In this document: positions 9,301 to 21,719 of the stretch, piece by piece
How the letters are laid out: every line of letters begins with the position of its first letter
Numbering within the stretch: the first letter of the stretch is position 1
Assembly: GCA_030762935.1 (NCBI GenBank)
Contig: CM060890.1
Coordinates: forward strand, 63,242,765 to 63,306,764
Origin: Hymenopus coronatus
Lineage: Eukaryota; Arthropoda; Insecta; Mantodea; Hymenopodidae
Reading direction: 5' to 3'
Length of the DNA: 64,000 nt
The notes under the pieces: model-generated
The model's database searches: none
What the model was told of the DNA's origin: nothing
The model's input: the letters and a program-made list of their open reading frames with translations, nothing else
Translations under genes and position numbers: made by a program

Positions 9301-11117
9301 ATCGTGTGGTTCTTTTATTTTCCAACTCCACAGGCACCAATTTATTTTTTGCAGTTCAAAGTTCCATGGCTATGGTATTTCATTTTGATCAACAAATAAA
9401 GTTGTTCACATCTGCTTCCTCTGCAGTATTGTTTCTGCGCAGATCCTGCTTGTCAGGGAATTTATTTTTACATCCATACCAACTTAATGAAAAGTAGAAC
9501 TGATACATGGAGCTCAGTAGTTTGGATCCAGGACTACAGTATAATACTGTGATAATTAAATTTTGGCTTTCATATTTTGCCAATAGTAATGGTTAATTGT
9601 AAGTAGCAATCTTTCATTGCATGTAAATCTGAGACACGGAATGACGGCTTCTGATCTCTGCCAGACGCTAAATCATGTGCCTATTACTGATCTGGTAGGG
9701 ATCGAATATCCAAAATCATAGCCATTTCGTGCTAACCTGTGTGCTGGCTGCCGTATTAGCCTAATGCAAACCTATTGCTGAGGTCAGTTCTAATAAGCAT
9801 TTAAACCCTGGCTTTGGTACCCGATGGCATGAAGAAAATAGGTAGATTGCTACAGACAATAATGTTTAATGCGTGAAGAAAGAAGCAGGTTTGGTTCCTC
9901 TACGTCTTTTGGTCATCACTGCTGCATGAACCAATGTCACTTTGCGCTCCGAAGGGGACTTACATATTTTAGATAGTGAATTACTTCAAAATGTCCCACT
10001 ACATCTCGGAAAACATATCACGTCCCTGGGTAAACAGGTAAGGTGACACATCAAAATTATTTATCATTAACAATTAAAAAGTTCATCATCATCTTTTTGT
10101 AACATAATCTAAATGCAATTTAGAGTAGTTAGTGTCCTCCCTCGTAACATATGATTTCAAGTAGCAATTACCTTCCACAATCCCATTCTCTTTCCTACCT
10201 TTTAAGTTAAGAGTAAGATGGCTACGTCCATTTCATAAGCATTCCGTTCACCCAGTCCAGTAACGTGACGACGCAAGGTTTGGTTGGAGTCGCCAATTTT
10301 AGGGTAGACCACATCCCTAATGTCATTTTGAAAGGATTTACAAAAAACGATCTGCTAAAATCTCCACAGAATTTTACCTCGATGCTTTCAATTATTAGAT
10401 GACATAAACAATTTTATGATCTCCTATACCCCAGTGCCTGTTGTATGTGTTTTGAAGCACTACATATCTTGACTTAATTCCAAGAATAAATACCAGTAAG
10501 ATTTGTTCTCCTTGCATATCAGTACAGACTGAACTCTAGTTTTCTGTAGATTAAATACCGGTCTCGCCACATATTTTTCATACATTGTAATAATTGGCTT
10601 TTTTCTGTTTAGACACTATTTCGAATCGACACCGAACGAATATAAGTCTTATAACATGTACTTTAACTAGTCTAGAGTCTGGTGTCGCAGTTTTGAAACA
10701 CTTATAGATATGTTATGTGACAGAAAATTACCTAATTTTAGATTAGCCAGTGCACAAACACTGTGCTATACCCACCATATACTCACATCTTCACCGCCAG
10801 AATGCGTCATGAAAACAAACGTGTTTCTCTTGTTTGCTATCAGCAAACCTGTCCTAGATATTTCAGGTAAATGGGTTAAAAGTTCTATGACTCGGACGTT
10901 TTAAAGGTTTTTCTTGAATGTGAAAGACTCTAATTTAGCCGTAACTTCGAGTATCATGTACATATTATCATATTGTAATTATTCTAACAGTAAACTTTTA
11001 ATAACTTGTATAAACATCAACAAGAACTTGCTGTTAAATGCACAAGTGTTTCATTTAATATTACAAATCAAAGATAGTAAAGCAAACTTATTGCCTCACT
11101 GCAAAAACGATTTATTA
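9301..11117. other. unassigned AT-rich stretch
   Basis: Several frames of 60-107 codons occur (for example 10914-11237) but all are lysine/asparagine/isoleucine-rich and consistent with chance in AT-rich DNA. No repeat family is recognised. Confidence 0.35.
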
Positions 11118-11190
11118 CTTTTTCTACATAGTACACAGGTAGAGAAGATATTACATTTCACCCAGAAATTCGATACTGAGATTTATGAGT
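11118..11190 (-). mobile_element. R-DINE copy 5, 3' end fragment
   Basis: TTTCTACATAGTACACAGG, GTAGAGAAGATATTACATTT, CACCCAGAAATTCGATACTG and GAGATTT match the inverted 3' terminus of the family. Nothing further of the element follows. Confidence 0.65.
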
Positions 11191-11375
11191 GGAATATATG
11201 TTTCGTAAAGAGCATAAATTTGAAACGATATAAGTAGTAAATTGCCTATATCTATTTTAATTTGTCAAATAAGTAAGTTTTAACAATATTAACATGTTTA
11301 AAGATCGTTAGCGTTCCCAATATTTATTATACCTATAGGTATTAATGATAATTTCTCGGACTAACAGGTAAGGTT
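11191..11375. other. unassigned spacer
   Basis: Unassigned sequence between the R-DINE fragment and the hairpin. Confidence 0.3.
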
Positions 11376-11417
11376 TGGGTAACTGTCCAAGCTTTTGACG
11401 ACTTGGGCAGTTACCCA
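11376..11417. other. hairpin, 16-bp stem
   Basis: TGGGTAACTGTCCAAG (11376-11391) pairs with CTTGGGCAGTTACCCA (11402-11417). One position would be a G-U wobble if transcribed. The loop is 10 nt. It is followed by a second small dyad, CTTGGCCCAAG. No transcription signal is seen. Confidence 0.7.
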
Positions 11418-12850
11418 TACGTCACGTCGGGCTCTTGGCCCAAGGAACCATCACTGTTAATAATAATGTATATACATAACTGCTTTGTGTTTTTCCATAA
11501 ACAATGTAATTTATTATATTATGGGATCTGGTGTTTGTTAAAAATCAAAGAATAAATAAATAAGGAGCTACCCGAGCTCAGAGTATATAAGAATGCGCAT
11601 ATAGTATTCTCAATTTCGAGGTCATATAAAAAATTATAAGTAATTACACCACTAGTAATTAACATTCAATAATAAACAAATAAAGTAAATATGTATTCAA
11701 GTGATTGATAAAAAATAACGGATATTAACAACAAAGATAATATTTAATGTTAATAATGATACAAGACATGATTGTGGCAAATTAAATATGTGTATAATAA
11801 TTTAATTTAACATTTCATGTAGCATTTTGTGTAAGAATTAGTTGAAAAAGGTAAACTCTATGGTGGTAGACAAGGAAGCAATTAGTGATTCAGACTGGGG
11901 TCAGCAACAGTGACCATCAGTCACGGCAGCAATCGGAATTTGTGCACTGGTCACTTCTTGTATAAATTATTATTACGCTAAACTTCAATTTTGGAAGTTA
12001 TTATTGCCAGTATAATTTTTTGATCACGGGATATGACACCCCCAGGAATCTTAGTGGTCTGCACTTAAACTCTTTTTACGGTTTTAGGTGTTGCCATTAA
12101 CAATTTGTTGTATTTCAACTTGTCTTAATTAATAAATGTGAACAAGGAAATCTAATGTAATGAATAAAACCGGTTATGGAAGTTGTCTCTTACAGTTTAA
12201 GGATACCTTTAAGTACATTTAATCAGCGTATAAAGTATAAATTAAGTACAAATCTAATTAATTATTTTAAATTAAGAATATAATCTGGTTATAAGAATAT
12301 ATTTTATCTTAAATTATTTTATAACTCATTCTATTTTATTCCTCGTCCAATACTTATAGAGTTCACTCTAAGCAAATATATATTACTTGTTGACTACAAC
12401 CAAATTAGCGTTTGTTTTATTGCAGTCGAGAATGAGTTCTTAGGACAACTTTCTCTAGATCTTCTTTATATTCGGTTACTGCTTAATGCGGTATTTATAT
12501 GGAAATAAGTTTCAAATTGTTATTCTCACAGTGTGTATTAATTTCGAAGTGACAATTCTAGATTACAGGGTTACTCTGATGACTCTGAAATTATCCTTTA
12601 AATAACATAATTTTTAAAAAGCTGACCGTACGTTCCTTCATTGCCCATTGATAAGGAAAGCGGTAGACACTAGTTATCTGTGATACCTCTAAGTTAGGAA
12701 GCATTTAAGATAAATATACTCATAACTATCTTAAATTATCTAAGAAGCGAAATGTCCACAGCTTCGGATAGGTGGAAACTTTAGTTTATGCAAATATGTA
12801 TGTATATAGATGTCCAAGTCTCCGTATGTGTTTTCTGTCACTTTTTTCAT
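11418..12850. other. unassigned AT-rich stretch
   Basis: Strongly AT-rich. No coding frame or repeat recognised. Confidence 0.4.
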
Positions 12851-12975
12851 AGTGTTTAACGCCCACTTTTACTACTATGGCACCATAGGCAATGACACTG
12901 ATGATACATAGAGCGAAGATAGAACACCGATAGAATGCAATGGCGGGAGAAACCAAGGAACCCGTGAAAACACCG
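12851..12975 (-). mobile_element. SINE A fragment, tail side
   Basis: TTTAACGCCCACTTTTACTA, CTATGGCACCATAGGC, ACACTGATGATACAT and GCAATGGCGGGAGAAACC match the SINE A body read from its 3' end. The tRNA-like head is lost or unrecognisable beyond about 12975. Confidence 0.75.
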
Positions 12976-13430
12976 GTATATTTGGGATACGAATTTCTAA
13001 TTCGTAATTGAGGCACTATATGCCCAAAGTGACGAGCGGTAAGTTCGTCGCACACAGATGACTCCACAGAATTAAATCACGACTTGCGGACGTGAAAATG
13101 GTGGGATTTGCCTAGGGACCTTCTCTCTCAAGGAAATGCGTTTTTACCTGTAAATAATCATTGCACATTTCATTTATCTTCCCAACAGCAAAATAGCTGA
13201 ACTAAGTATTCACCCCTCCCATTGGGAGCGGTCTGTCAAAATTCACCAACATAAACAATTTTCAAATTTTAACAACAGCGGAGCAGAGGAAAGGATGCTG
13301 CTCTTGAAGAGGAGCCTATAGTGCTACCTCTTTAACATCATCACTCGAAACCTCAAAAATATAACCTTAACCTTCACCTCATTCCTGTGATAAAATTCTT
13401 ACCATGTAGGTACACAGCAACTACACCTAG
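12976..13430. other. unassigned stretch
   Basis: A weak resemblance to the SINE C middle exists at 13098-13160 (GGACGTGAAA, CTCTCTCAAGG, TTTTTACCTGTAAAT) but it is not strong enough to call. Confidence 0.3.
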
Positions 13431-13562
13431 GCTCACACGCACGCATTTCGCATTTATCTTCCAAAGGAAGAATTCTAATTTCTCCGCATAGTATATGGTA
13501 GTGTATATACATTTTTGCATTGCTTCCTTTGGAAGATAAATGCGAAATGCGTGCGTGTGAGC
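13431..13562. repeat. perfect 40-bp inverted repeat with 52-nt spacer
   Basis: 13431-13470 and 13523-13562 are exact reverse complements over 40 nt (GCTCACACGCACGCATTTCG ... and its mirror). The spacer is unrelated sequence. The right arm abuts a TA/TG microsatellite that belongs to R-DINE copy 6. Perfect identity implies a recent origin or ongoing gene conversion between the arms. Confidence 0.95.
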
Positions 13563-13595
<33 letters not shown>

Positions 13596-14090
13596 TATGT
13601 GTGTGTGTGAGTACCTGTGGGCAGCATAGCTCAAAAACAAAAATACCGTTAAATACCGAACTTGGTATTTAAGTTCAGTATTTCTCAAGGATTTCTCTGA
13701 CACCAAGAGTTTCAGGTAAATCCCGCCACCCTAAACTACACTTTACATGGAAAAATATCCGAAACATTTTGATATCATCAAAAAATGGATCTAACGATGT
13801 TGTTTAAAATATAGTATATTAAAGATATTTACATGACAAATAAAAGGCATATCTTGAATTGTGCATAACCGTAAGAGATAGACACAAACTTACTACGCAA
13901 AAAATGTAGATATCGTAAAACACATGTTTTATGTAATCCAGTGCTGTTTTTGTTTCATATATATAGCGCTATAGAGTTTCTGAGCTATTCCTTGTTATTT
14001 GGTTTCAGCTTTAAAATATTTATATGTTTCTCATATTGAGAATTTCACAACTCCTGATCAAAGTATATGTGTATGGCAGCGACACGAAAA
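13563..14090 (-). mobile_element. R-DINE copy 6, lacking its 3' end
   Basis: The reverse copy starts in the microsatellite block (TA)n(AAATAAATA)(TG)n at 13563-13609. It continues with GGGCAGCATAGCTC, GAACTTGGTATTTAAGTT, TAACGATGTTGTTTAAAATA, CCGTAAGAGATAGACACAAA and TTATTTGGTTTCAGC. The 3' terminus is replaced by the 40-bp inverted repeat. Confidence 0.8.
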
Positions 14091-15916
14091 TAGATATTGG
14101 TCAAGAAATTTATTAATTATAGTAGTAAACATGAAAATATTTGTTCCTAAGCAGTATACAGAAATCAGGGGAAAATGACAAATCAGGAATTCGCAATGTT
14201 AGAATACAAATATACAAAGAAAGATGGAAATTACACTTGACAGAAACACAAAGACTCCTTGAAAAACCCTAAGAAGTCAAATAGATCTAAAACAAATGTA
14301 ACGGAAATTTGGAAGTATAAAAATGGTGTGAAGAACAACTTACAATTTCAATAGCTCAGAAAACAGGTATACAAGTTTAAGCTGCTTTCCTCTACAAGAG
14401 AAGTTTCCGATTCATTTGTCAAGCTCATTATTTTAAAATATTGCAGATAGGTCATTTTGTTAACTCGCTCCATTTTTTCACGGCACTGAAGGGTTTCGTT
14501 GATGCCTAGGTGTTCTTTTTAGAGGCATATTGAAACATCAAATTTGAATGGATATTCCAACAGGTTACAGAATTAAGTACATACCTTTGACCTTCTAAAT
14601 CATAAAAGCATCCTTATCTAACAATAAGCGGAAGGTAATCATGTAGCAATATTCAGACAGGAGGTAGTTCCTAATTTATACCAGGAACACTCCATTGTCT
14701 TCTATAACCACCAGCTGACCCGCTGACCCCTTTAACTTGCCTTTATGATGACACATTGTCTTCGTGGATAATAAACCTGATAAATATCTCTTACATGTCA
14801 CTTTGATCAAAGATTATTACAGACCGCATGTTTCTTGATATATTACTTAATTTTAACGGATAAAATCTGGTGCAGCAGTTAAAACTTCCGTGTTGATACA
14901 ACTTGCCATGTGCCTCAAATGTAAGTAATTCATCAAAGATCTAAAGGGACATACACGTATGGCTTCAGATTTAATATGCCGTATATTTACTGATGATTCT
15001 GTTAAACTTTTACTGTAAAGCCGGAATTGAAGCAAATTGTTAATGTAGAACAGGCATCATCAACCAGTTCCTATTTGAGTAAACCAGAGGAAGATCAACT
15101 TTGCTCGATGCTCCTGTGAATCGCCTTCTGTGCAGCCCATGACAAATGCTTGAAAACAGGAATTTCCTTCAGTACAGCGGCAGAATTAATTTACCTATTT
15201 TAGGTTCACCATTGTTAGAATAACTTTGCTGTTCTATTATAATGGCCCTTACATTTATATTTCTGATATGAACATACATATTTCCATTGGTTTGATCGAA
15301 ATTCTGAGTGACAACATAAAAACTTTAAAACATATAATTACTATTACAGCACTGATTTATATAGTAAAACAACAAGCTCTTGAACTTGACCACTTCCATC
15401 GTAATTGCATTGTAACGCTAATAGTGTGTAATTTGAAAACATAACCTTCATATTTGTACTAGTGAATATGGACAGGATCATGGTTGATTAATTGGTATCT
15501 AACACAGTTCAAAAGAAACGTCCTTTTCCTTGGTAACTGTCATAGTCACCTATATGGGTTGCGTAATTACGCTAAAAATTAATTTTCTGAGAACAGAAAT
15601 TTGCTGCAGGCTAAATGTTTATTCCACCACTTTCTATAAACAATAAAGATTCATTTTAGTCACACATAAACGTAGAAGTCGGAGCTCTACACTTTTGGTT
15701 GCTTTCTGTTCCCAACATTATAAACTGATACACTTAACTGTGGAGGAAAGAGAGACTATTCCTGTTGTCACACGTTGCAAGGAACCAGCTGATTAGACCT
15801 GAAGTAGAATATCAACAGGGAAACTAAATGATCCCTTATTAAATTAGAATGCAAGGGATTTTATGTATTACAGTTAATTAACTATGTAGTCTCACCGACA
15901 AGTCTAAAAATAAAAA
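14091..15916. other. unassigned AT-rich stretch
   Basis: Only short chance-like frames (60 codons minus at 14853, 72 codons plus at 15226). No repeat family recognised. Confidence 0.35.
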
Positions 15917-16714
15917 TATGATGTGTACCATTCACATGACTTTCTCTACAGCTCTGCAACAAATTATTCTTAAAAAGCATATACTTCTAATTACTTTATG
16001 CTAATCAGAAAAAATTAGCAGAAATAGTCTTATTACTTGCTTCCTTGTAAGTAGAAGCGAAATAAGAGAGTACCATAGGTTAAAGTGATAGTCAAAAGCT
16101 GGCTGCTATGTCACTGAAGTTCCTTTGTTTGTATGGACAGCAGTTGACAAATTCCTGTATGAGAAAGGTGTACGTTTTTCAAAGCAGAAACCAAAAACAA
16201 GGAATGTCTCAAAAACGATGATCTCTACAAAAAAATGTAAACAACATAAATTGTGTGTTTTAACGTGCTCTACATTTTTCGTGCAGTAAGTGTTTGTCCA
16301 TCTCTTACGGTTTAGCAGTTATTCAAAATTCCGTAAAATTCACACAGTATAAAGTACTCTTCAGAGGCTATTCCCAGAAAATTCAAGATATACATGTTAT
16401 TTGCCAGATAAATATCTTTAATATACGAAATGTTAATCAAAACCGTTAGAGCCACTTTTAAGAAAATCAAAATTTTCGAAAAAATTTATGTAAAGTGTAA
16501 TTGAGGGTGGGGGGATTTTTCTCAAAATCTTCATGTCGTATCCCCGGAAGATACTAAACTTAAATACCAAGTTTGGTGCTTTACCGACTTTTCGTTTTTT
16601 AATTATCGTGTTCACCCTAAAACATATATTTCCGGTGAAATCTCAAAATCGAATTTTTGGGTGGAGTGCAATACCTTCTGTATACACTATGTACATAGTG
16701 CGTATAGAGAAAGT
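15917..16714 (+). mobile_element. R-DINE copy 7, full length without CA block
   Basis: The copy runs from ATGATGTGTACCATTCACATG and ACTTTCTCTAC at the 5' end to CACTATGTACATAGTGCG and TAGAGAAAGT at the 3' end, with A-runs outside both ends. The (CA)n block is cleanly missing between ATCGTGTTCAC and CCTAAAACATATATTTCCGG. It is a good exemplar of the family. Confidence 0.9.
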
Positions 16715-17103
16715 AAAAATCCCTTTACAATGCCTATAACTCACAATATACTACACAGGTGTTAAAGATTAATAGCACAAGCTTAGTAGGCTTAGTAGTT
16801 AATAATTCATTTTCAGGTATAATTTGAATACATGCAATACATATATGTGATCGTTGATATTCTCACATTATGTGATCACATAATACATTTATGTGAGCTA
16901 TAAGCACGCTTTTCTAGCTGAGGTCACTGAGGACTGGAGTTGTAGTTGCATTACAAATACTGCAAGGAAGTGTATTTACTCTGAAAATATTAAGTATATA
17001 TTCACTTGTTTGGTAAGTTTCAGTTTGAAAATGTCAGCTATAATCAAAATAGAACAGTATTACAGCAAAAAAAGGAATACAAATACAGTAAACTGTACAG
17101 TGA
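16715..17103. other. unassigned spacer with a perfect palindrome
   Basis: ATTATGTGATCACATAAT at 16867-16884 is a perfect 18-nt palindrome. It is flanked by further ATGTGA and TATGTGAG echoes. No other feature is recognised. Confidence 0.5.
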
Positions 17104-17565
17104 TGTCGATGGCAGCATATGACACGAAGATTTTCAACAAAATTCCCCCATCCTAAACTGTTGTTCACATAGAAGGTATTTGGGAATTTTCGATCTTCCA
17201 CAGAAATGGCTTTAACATTTTGATTAAAATACCACATATTAAAAATATGTACAGCACAAATACAATTTATATAGTGAATTTTCTGAAAATACTTGTGAAA
17301 CCCTGTTTATTCTGGATAACTTTTGCGTAGCTGGTGAAACTTAAGATAGAGTTCTCGTTAAAACATACAATTTCTGTAGAGTAAACCATTTCCAAGATAT
17401 TCCTTTTAGTTCGTTTAATTTAGCAATATTGATTCTTGTCTCAAATGGGAAGTCGTTATTCCTTTTTATTTATTTATTTATTTATTTATTTATTACTGCT
17501 GAACATGCAAAGAGAATGGAATGTCAATGTCATTTAGCGACCAGCTAAATTCCGGGAAACCTCAA
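17104..17565 (-). mobile_element. R-DINE copy 8, partial, with (TTTA)n
   Basis: Reverse copy with GACACGAAGATTTTCAAC, TTGATTAAAATACCACATAT, GTTCTCGTTAAAACATAC, AATGGGAAGTCGTTATTCC, ATGCAAAGAGAATGG and TAGCGACCAGC. A (TTTA)n expansion lies at 17464-17494. Both ends are missing. Confidence 0.75.
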
Positions 17566-19417
17566 ACCAAGAACACAAGTACCCCTTGAGAGCAAAAGGT
17601 ACAAAAACTCCAATTAATACAATTTGCATAGTTTTACGAGTTCTACGGTATGTTCAGTAATAAAAAGTTTCTTTTTCTTTTGGTTTCTTAACTACCGAAG
17701 TGAAAGTAAAATGGAATCAAGCCATTACATTAATTTAAACCGTTACAGATTTCTCCATTTGCAACATATTTTGTATCGTTCCTTTTCTGCGGATATATTT
17801 TATATTTTTATCTTATAATATAAAGTGTTACAATGGCAGCCGAAATCTTGGGTGGCACTCTTAATTTCAAGACCAGAAGTAGGTCAGCGTGTAAACAGGT
17901 TTCAGTTTCATTCGCCTATTTGTTTGGATTAAGAAGGCTTGGTAAACAAAAGCGCTGGTCCCTCCCTAGCCTCCCATTTCAAGGTGTGCTTTTTGTTTTG
18001 TCCGGAAGCCGATTCTCAAACTGATTTATCTTGCCCTAGCTATGTTGCCTATGTGTTAAACTACATTACGTCTGCAAAATTGTGTTCGCAAAATGATTAA
18101 TTATTTCATAACCTTGTATGATGTCACATGGTTATCACCGAAACTAGGCCAAAAACAGGTTACTCTAACCATGTTACATTATTAGGAAATAAACCTTCTA
18201 ATTTAGAAAGAAACAACTTTTATTTGAAGGTGGCTGATCAGAAAAGCATAACATTATACATTTTTGTTTGTAATACTTCTATGAAGAATATATTAGAAAG
18301 AATTAAATAAGTCCCCTTCCTTTCTGTGTGTGCACATAGTTATTTACCACGGAATAATAAATATTAGGCTGTTATTCCAAAAATTAAAAAACCATATGCT
18401 TATTCTTCACATTTTAACATTTTATGTCGGGGATTGATTGTCTGGTATAATAATCTTTCGCATTCAATTATTTTAATTTCGTTTCGCACGCATACATGCT
18501 TATCTTATAGATGAATTTTGTGAGTTCCGGTGATGGATGCATGGAAGGACGTGGGAACGACGGATTATACATCTTTTAGCCAGAAAGGTGGCTCACGAGG
18601 GTTGGGGCGCTACCTATCGTAGCTCCCCACATCTCTAGGTGAGCACCTGGAGTTAAAATCCGTGTCATGGATGTATTCCGCAACCGAGAACCAGACCACC
18701 ACGCACACAGTGCTAATCTATTTCTCAAGATTAAATGACATGTGACATGTATGTCGTAAGCCGCTTCAACACAAATTGCTATTAAACAATATGTCTTTAT
18801 ATAAAAATATCAAGCTATTTAATATTCAAGAAGAGTTTTAACATTTCTTAACCAAACAGAAAATGTGTGTTATGCTTTGTAATTGTTTTCATAATCTTGG
18901 CAAAAAGTCACGAAGAAAGAGGTATTTTTAAAAATGAAAACGAACATTTATTGAATATGAATGAGATTAACAAATCCAGAAGATGGAAACCGAAATGCTG
19001 GTTGAAACCAACGATATGGAAATTAGATCTATACTACATTAACGCAAAGGAAACAGAAGAATGGACGCAATACAAACGACATTAAAATCAATTCCATGCA
19101 AAAACGATGAGGTCTAATTTTGCCTGCACAGCGTCTTCGTCTCCTCCCCCGCCAAAAAACTTCGGGAAGTGCGTGTGGCGGATCTCGATAAATCACAACT
19201 TAATGTATGCGACCAGCGTACCCATTGAATATTCCAGAAATATTCGTATTTCAACCGTCGCAAAATTGCGATAACACCAAAGTATCCGCAATAGGTATAT
19301 CCTCTTGCTTTTTTTCTTAATTTAAAACTGAATTGTGGATGGCGCTGACCTTTGTTTCGTCTTATATAGTTGCATCTTCTTTTGGTATGTTCTATACATT
19401 TATGAACAAATATTATA
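17566..19417. other. unassigned AT-rich stretch
   Basis: Short frames of 60-72 codons without recognisable features. A GC-richer segment at 18530-18720 has weak tRNA-like spacing but no convincing A and B boxes. Confidence 0.35.
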
Positions 19418-19473
19418 GCAGTAATAATTTATATATATATATATATAAATTTATATAAATAAATTATTACTGC
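19418..19473. repeat. AT-rich inverted repeat
   Basis: GCAGTAATAATTT (19418-19430) and AAATTATTACTGC (19461-19473) are exact reverse complements around a (TA)n core. It can form a cruciform. Possibly a tiny foldback element. Confidence 0.7.
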
Positions 19474-19622
19474 TGAAAACTAAAAGTTAACATCTATGCC
19501 ATTTTACACACAGCATCAAAAGACATAATTTAAAAATCTTAATAAGATCCGGTGGATTACATCGCGCTGTGGAATTGATGCATCTGAAATTGCAAACCAA
19601 ATTGTAAAAAAAAAAAAAAAAA
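19474..19622. other. spacer ending in an A-run
   Basis: Unassigned. The A-run at 19604-19622 directly precedes R-DINE copy 9, as at other insertion sites of the family. Confidence 0.4.
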
Positions 19623-20461
19623 TTGATGTGTTCCATTCACATGATTTTCTCTATATATCTGCAACAAATTATTCTTAAAAAGCTAATGTTTCTATTTACT
19701 TCACACTAACCTAGAAAAAAATTAGCAGAAATTCCTTGTAAGTAGAAGCAAAATAAGGGAGTATCATAGGTTAAAGTGATAGTCAAAATCTGGTTTCCAG
19801 ATGAATGAAATTCCTTTGTTTGATGGACACGAGTTGACAAATTCCCGTATGAGAAAAGTATAAGATTTTTAAGCTGAAACCAAACACAAGGAATATCTAA
19901 AAAAAATTATGTAACATAAATTGTGTATTTTCATGTGCTCTACATTTTTGTGCAATACGTTATTTGTCTATCTCTTACAGTTTAGCAGTTATGCAAAATT
20001 CCGTAAAATTTATCCAGAATCAAGTAGTTTTCAGAGACTATTCCCAGAAAATTCAAATATACATCTTATCTTTAATATACGATATTTGAATCAAAATCGT
20101 TAGAACCATTTTTGACAAAAACAACATTTTCGGAAAAAGTTCCATGTAAAGGGTAGTTGGGGGTGAGGGCATTTTCTGAAAATCTTTGTGTCGCATCCTT
20201 GCAAGATACCAAACATAAATACCAAGTTTGGTATTCAACGGTCTTTTCGTTTTTTATCTATGCTGTCCACAGGCATTCACACAGACACACACCCACACAC
20301 ACACACACTCACGCACGCACACAAGGATCTTTTTCCAGAAATGCTCTTTTTGGAATCAAGGGGACCCAAAACATGTATTTCCGGTGAAATCGCGGTATCG
20401 AATTTTTGGGTGCATTACAATACCTTCTCTACACTATGTACATAGTACGTGTAGAGAAAGT
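19623..20461 (+). mobile_element. R-DINE copy 9, full length
   Basis: Starts TTGATGTGTTCCATTCACAT after a long A-run and ends GTACGTGTAGAGAAAGT before AAAAA, 839 bp. It holds all blocks, including CCAAGTTTGGTATTCAACG, a CA/CGCA block (about 20281-20323) and the 3' palindrome CACTATGTACATAGTACGTG. The frames that cross it (76-85 codons) read through the microsatellite and are not genes. Confidence 0.9.
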
Positions 20462-20887
20462 AAAAAGGCTTAAGAATACTGCATACTCCTTAGGAGGTCA
20501 TAGTTCTCAGTCTTCACTACAGCAAGATAACATTTTTTTTAAAACTCAGACAGAACCAAAAGACTTTTCAGAAATAAAACCATGGAAAACTCTCATATGA
20601 AAATGAATAAATAATCTCTTATATAAGAATATCTGTAGTTCCTCTCTTCAGATCGATATCTAGCGAAGTCTCTACATTGCCTGAACATCTACACCTCACC
20701 AAATTCCATCCTCTACAGCATCGAAATTCCCCTGGACCAGGAGCATCTAAATATGTGTGATGCAGTGCAGGAACGAGACATCGCTTCAAAGAATTGGAAA
20801 GTCAGTAGTCCTAAGTCTTCATTGAAAGAAGCAGCTTATAAGCAACCGATAAACAACCATAATCTCAACAAAAATAGAAAGCGTGGC
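20462..20887. other. unassigned stretch
   Basis: No coding frame or repeat recognised upstream of the stem-loop. Confidence 0.35.
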
Positions 20888-20913
20888 ACTTGTCCATAAT
20901 ATTACGGACAAGT
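20888..20913 (+). other. stem-loop with TAATATTAC in the loop
   Basis: ACTTGTCC (20888-20895) pairs with GGACAAGT (20906-20913). The 10-nt loop ATAATATTAC contains TAATATTAC, the nonanucleotide of rolling-circle origins in geminiviruses and some related circular ssDNA replicons. No Rep gene, iterons or capsid frame is seen nearby. The same nonamer occurs without a stem at about 58314 and 59808, so chance is a real alternative. Confidence 0.5.
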
Positions 20914-21719
20914 AAAATCTCAAAATAAGCCAAGGAAATCTGTTATACAGGTTGTATGGTATCGTAACGCAGACCCGAAGTGTTACTTTCTAAAATGTCT
21001 CATCAAAAACAAAGACGCATGAAATAGATGAAATACAATACACTTTAAAATGTGCATTTGTGTGCAAACTGCAGTCTACTGAAATTGTAATGCAGCTCAA
21101 AAAACATACAAGTGATGTATATTTGTAAAGAATCTAAAAGCCTTTATCAAGCAGTTTTTTGTGTTAAATAGCAAAGGATGAAAGTATTTTGTAACTTTGT
21201 ACTAAAAAAAAGCTCAACAGAATCCAGAAGGGACAAGTTAAAGCATATTTTTGGACGTAAATAACAAATTATATTAATTTCTTACGTATGACGCACATTT
21301 TTGCCAATGTAAATGGCGTAAAATAAGGATCCAGTAAAGAATGTGTAATATTCAGTCATACATCATGAACGAACGTGTAAATAATTGTTAAAATACGCCG
21401 ACAGGTTCTTAATTTATCATAGTAAACAAAACAAATTATTAATGTGTCAAAAATCTACCAGAAAGCGAACTAAGCACAGCTAGATATGAATCATCACAAA
21501 GGTGTAAATCAGAGGAGTAAATTAAAAAATATTCCACTGCCTCATTGAGAACGCGAATGAGCGTATAATCAGGTACGCGAGAAACAGGAGCTCAAATGCG
21601 TCTTCAGGTAACGCTGGTAACGATTAAAATTATAACTTACAGTGTTCGAGTTGCCAAGTTCTAAATAAAAGTAACTGATGTAATGTTCTGTTCAATTCTC
21701 GGTCTGTTTAACGCCCTGC
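20914..21719. other. unassigned stretch
   Basis: Nothing recognised; no Rep-like helicase or endonuclease frame. Confidence 0.35.

Noticed and set aside
10914..11237. 107-codon frame
   Set aside because: Low-complexity Asn/Lys/Leu/Ile composition, no motif, and its end reads into an R-DINE fragment.
13098..13200. SINE C fragment
   Set aside because: Only short scattered matches to the middle of SINE C; not above chance by eye.
18530..18720. Additional tRNA-derived SINE
   Set aside because: Spacing is suggestive but no B box of acceptable quality, and no second copy in the window.
20157..20473. Three overlapping 76-85 codon frames
   Set aside because: All lie across the CA block of R-DINE copy 9 and disagree in phase with other copies.
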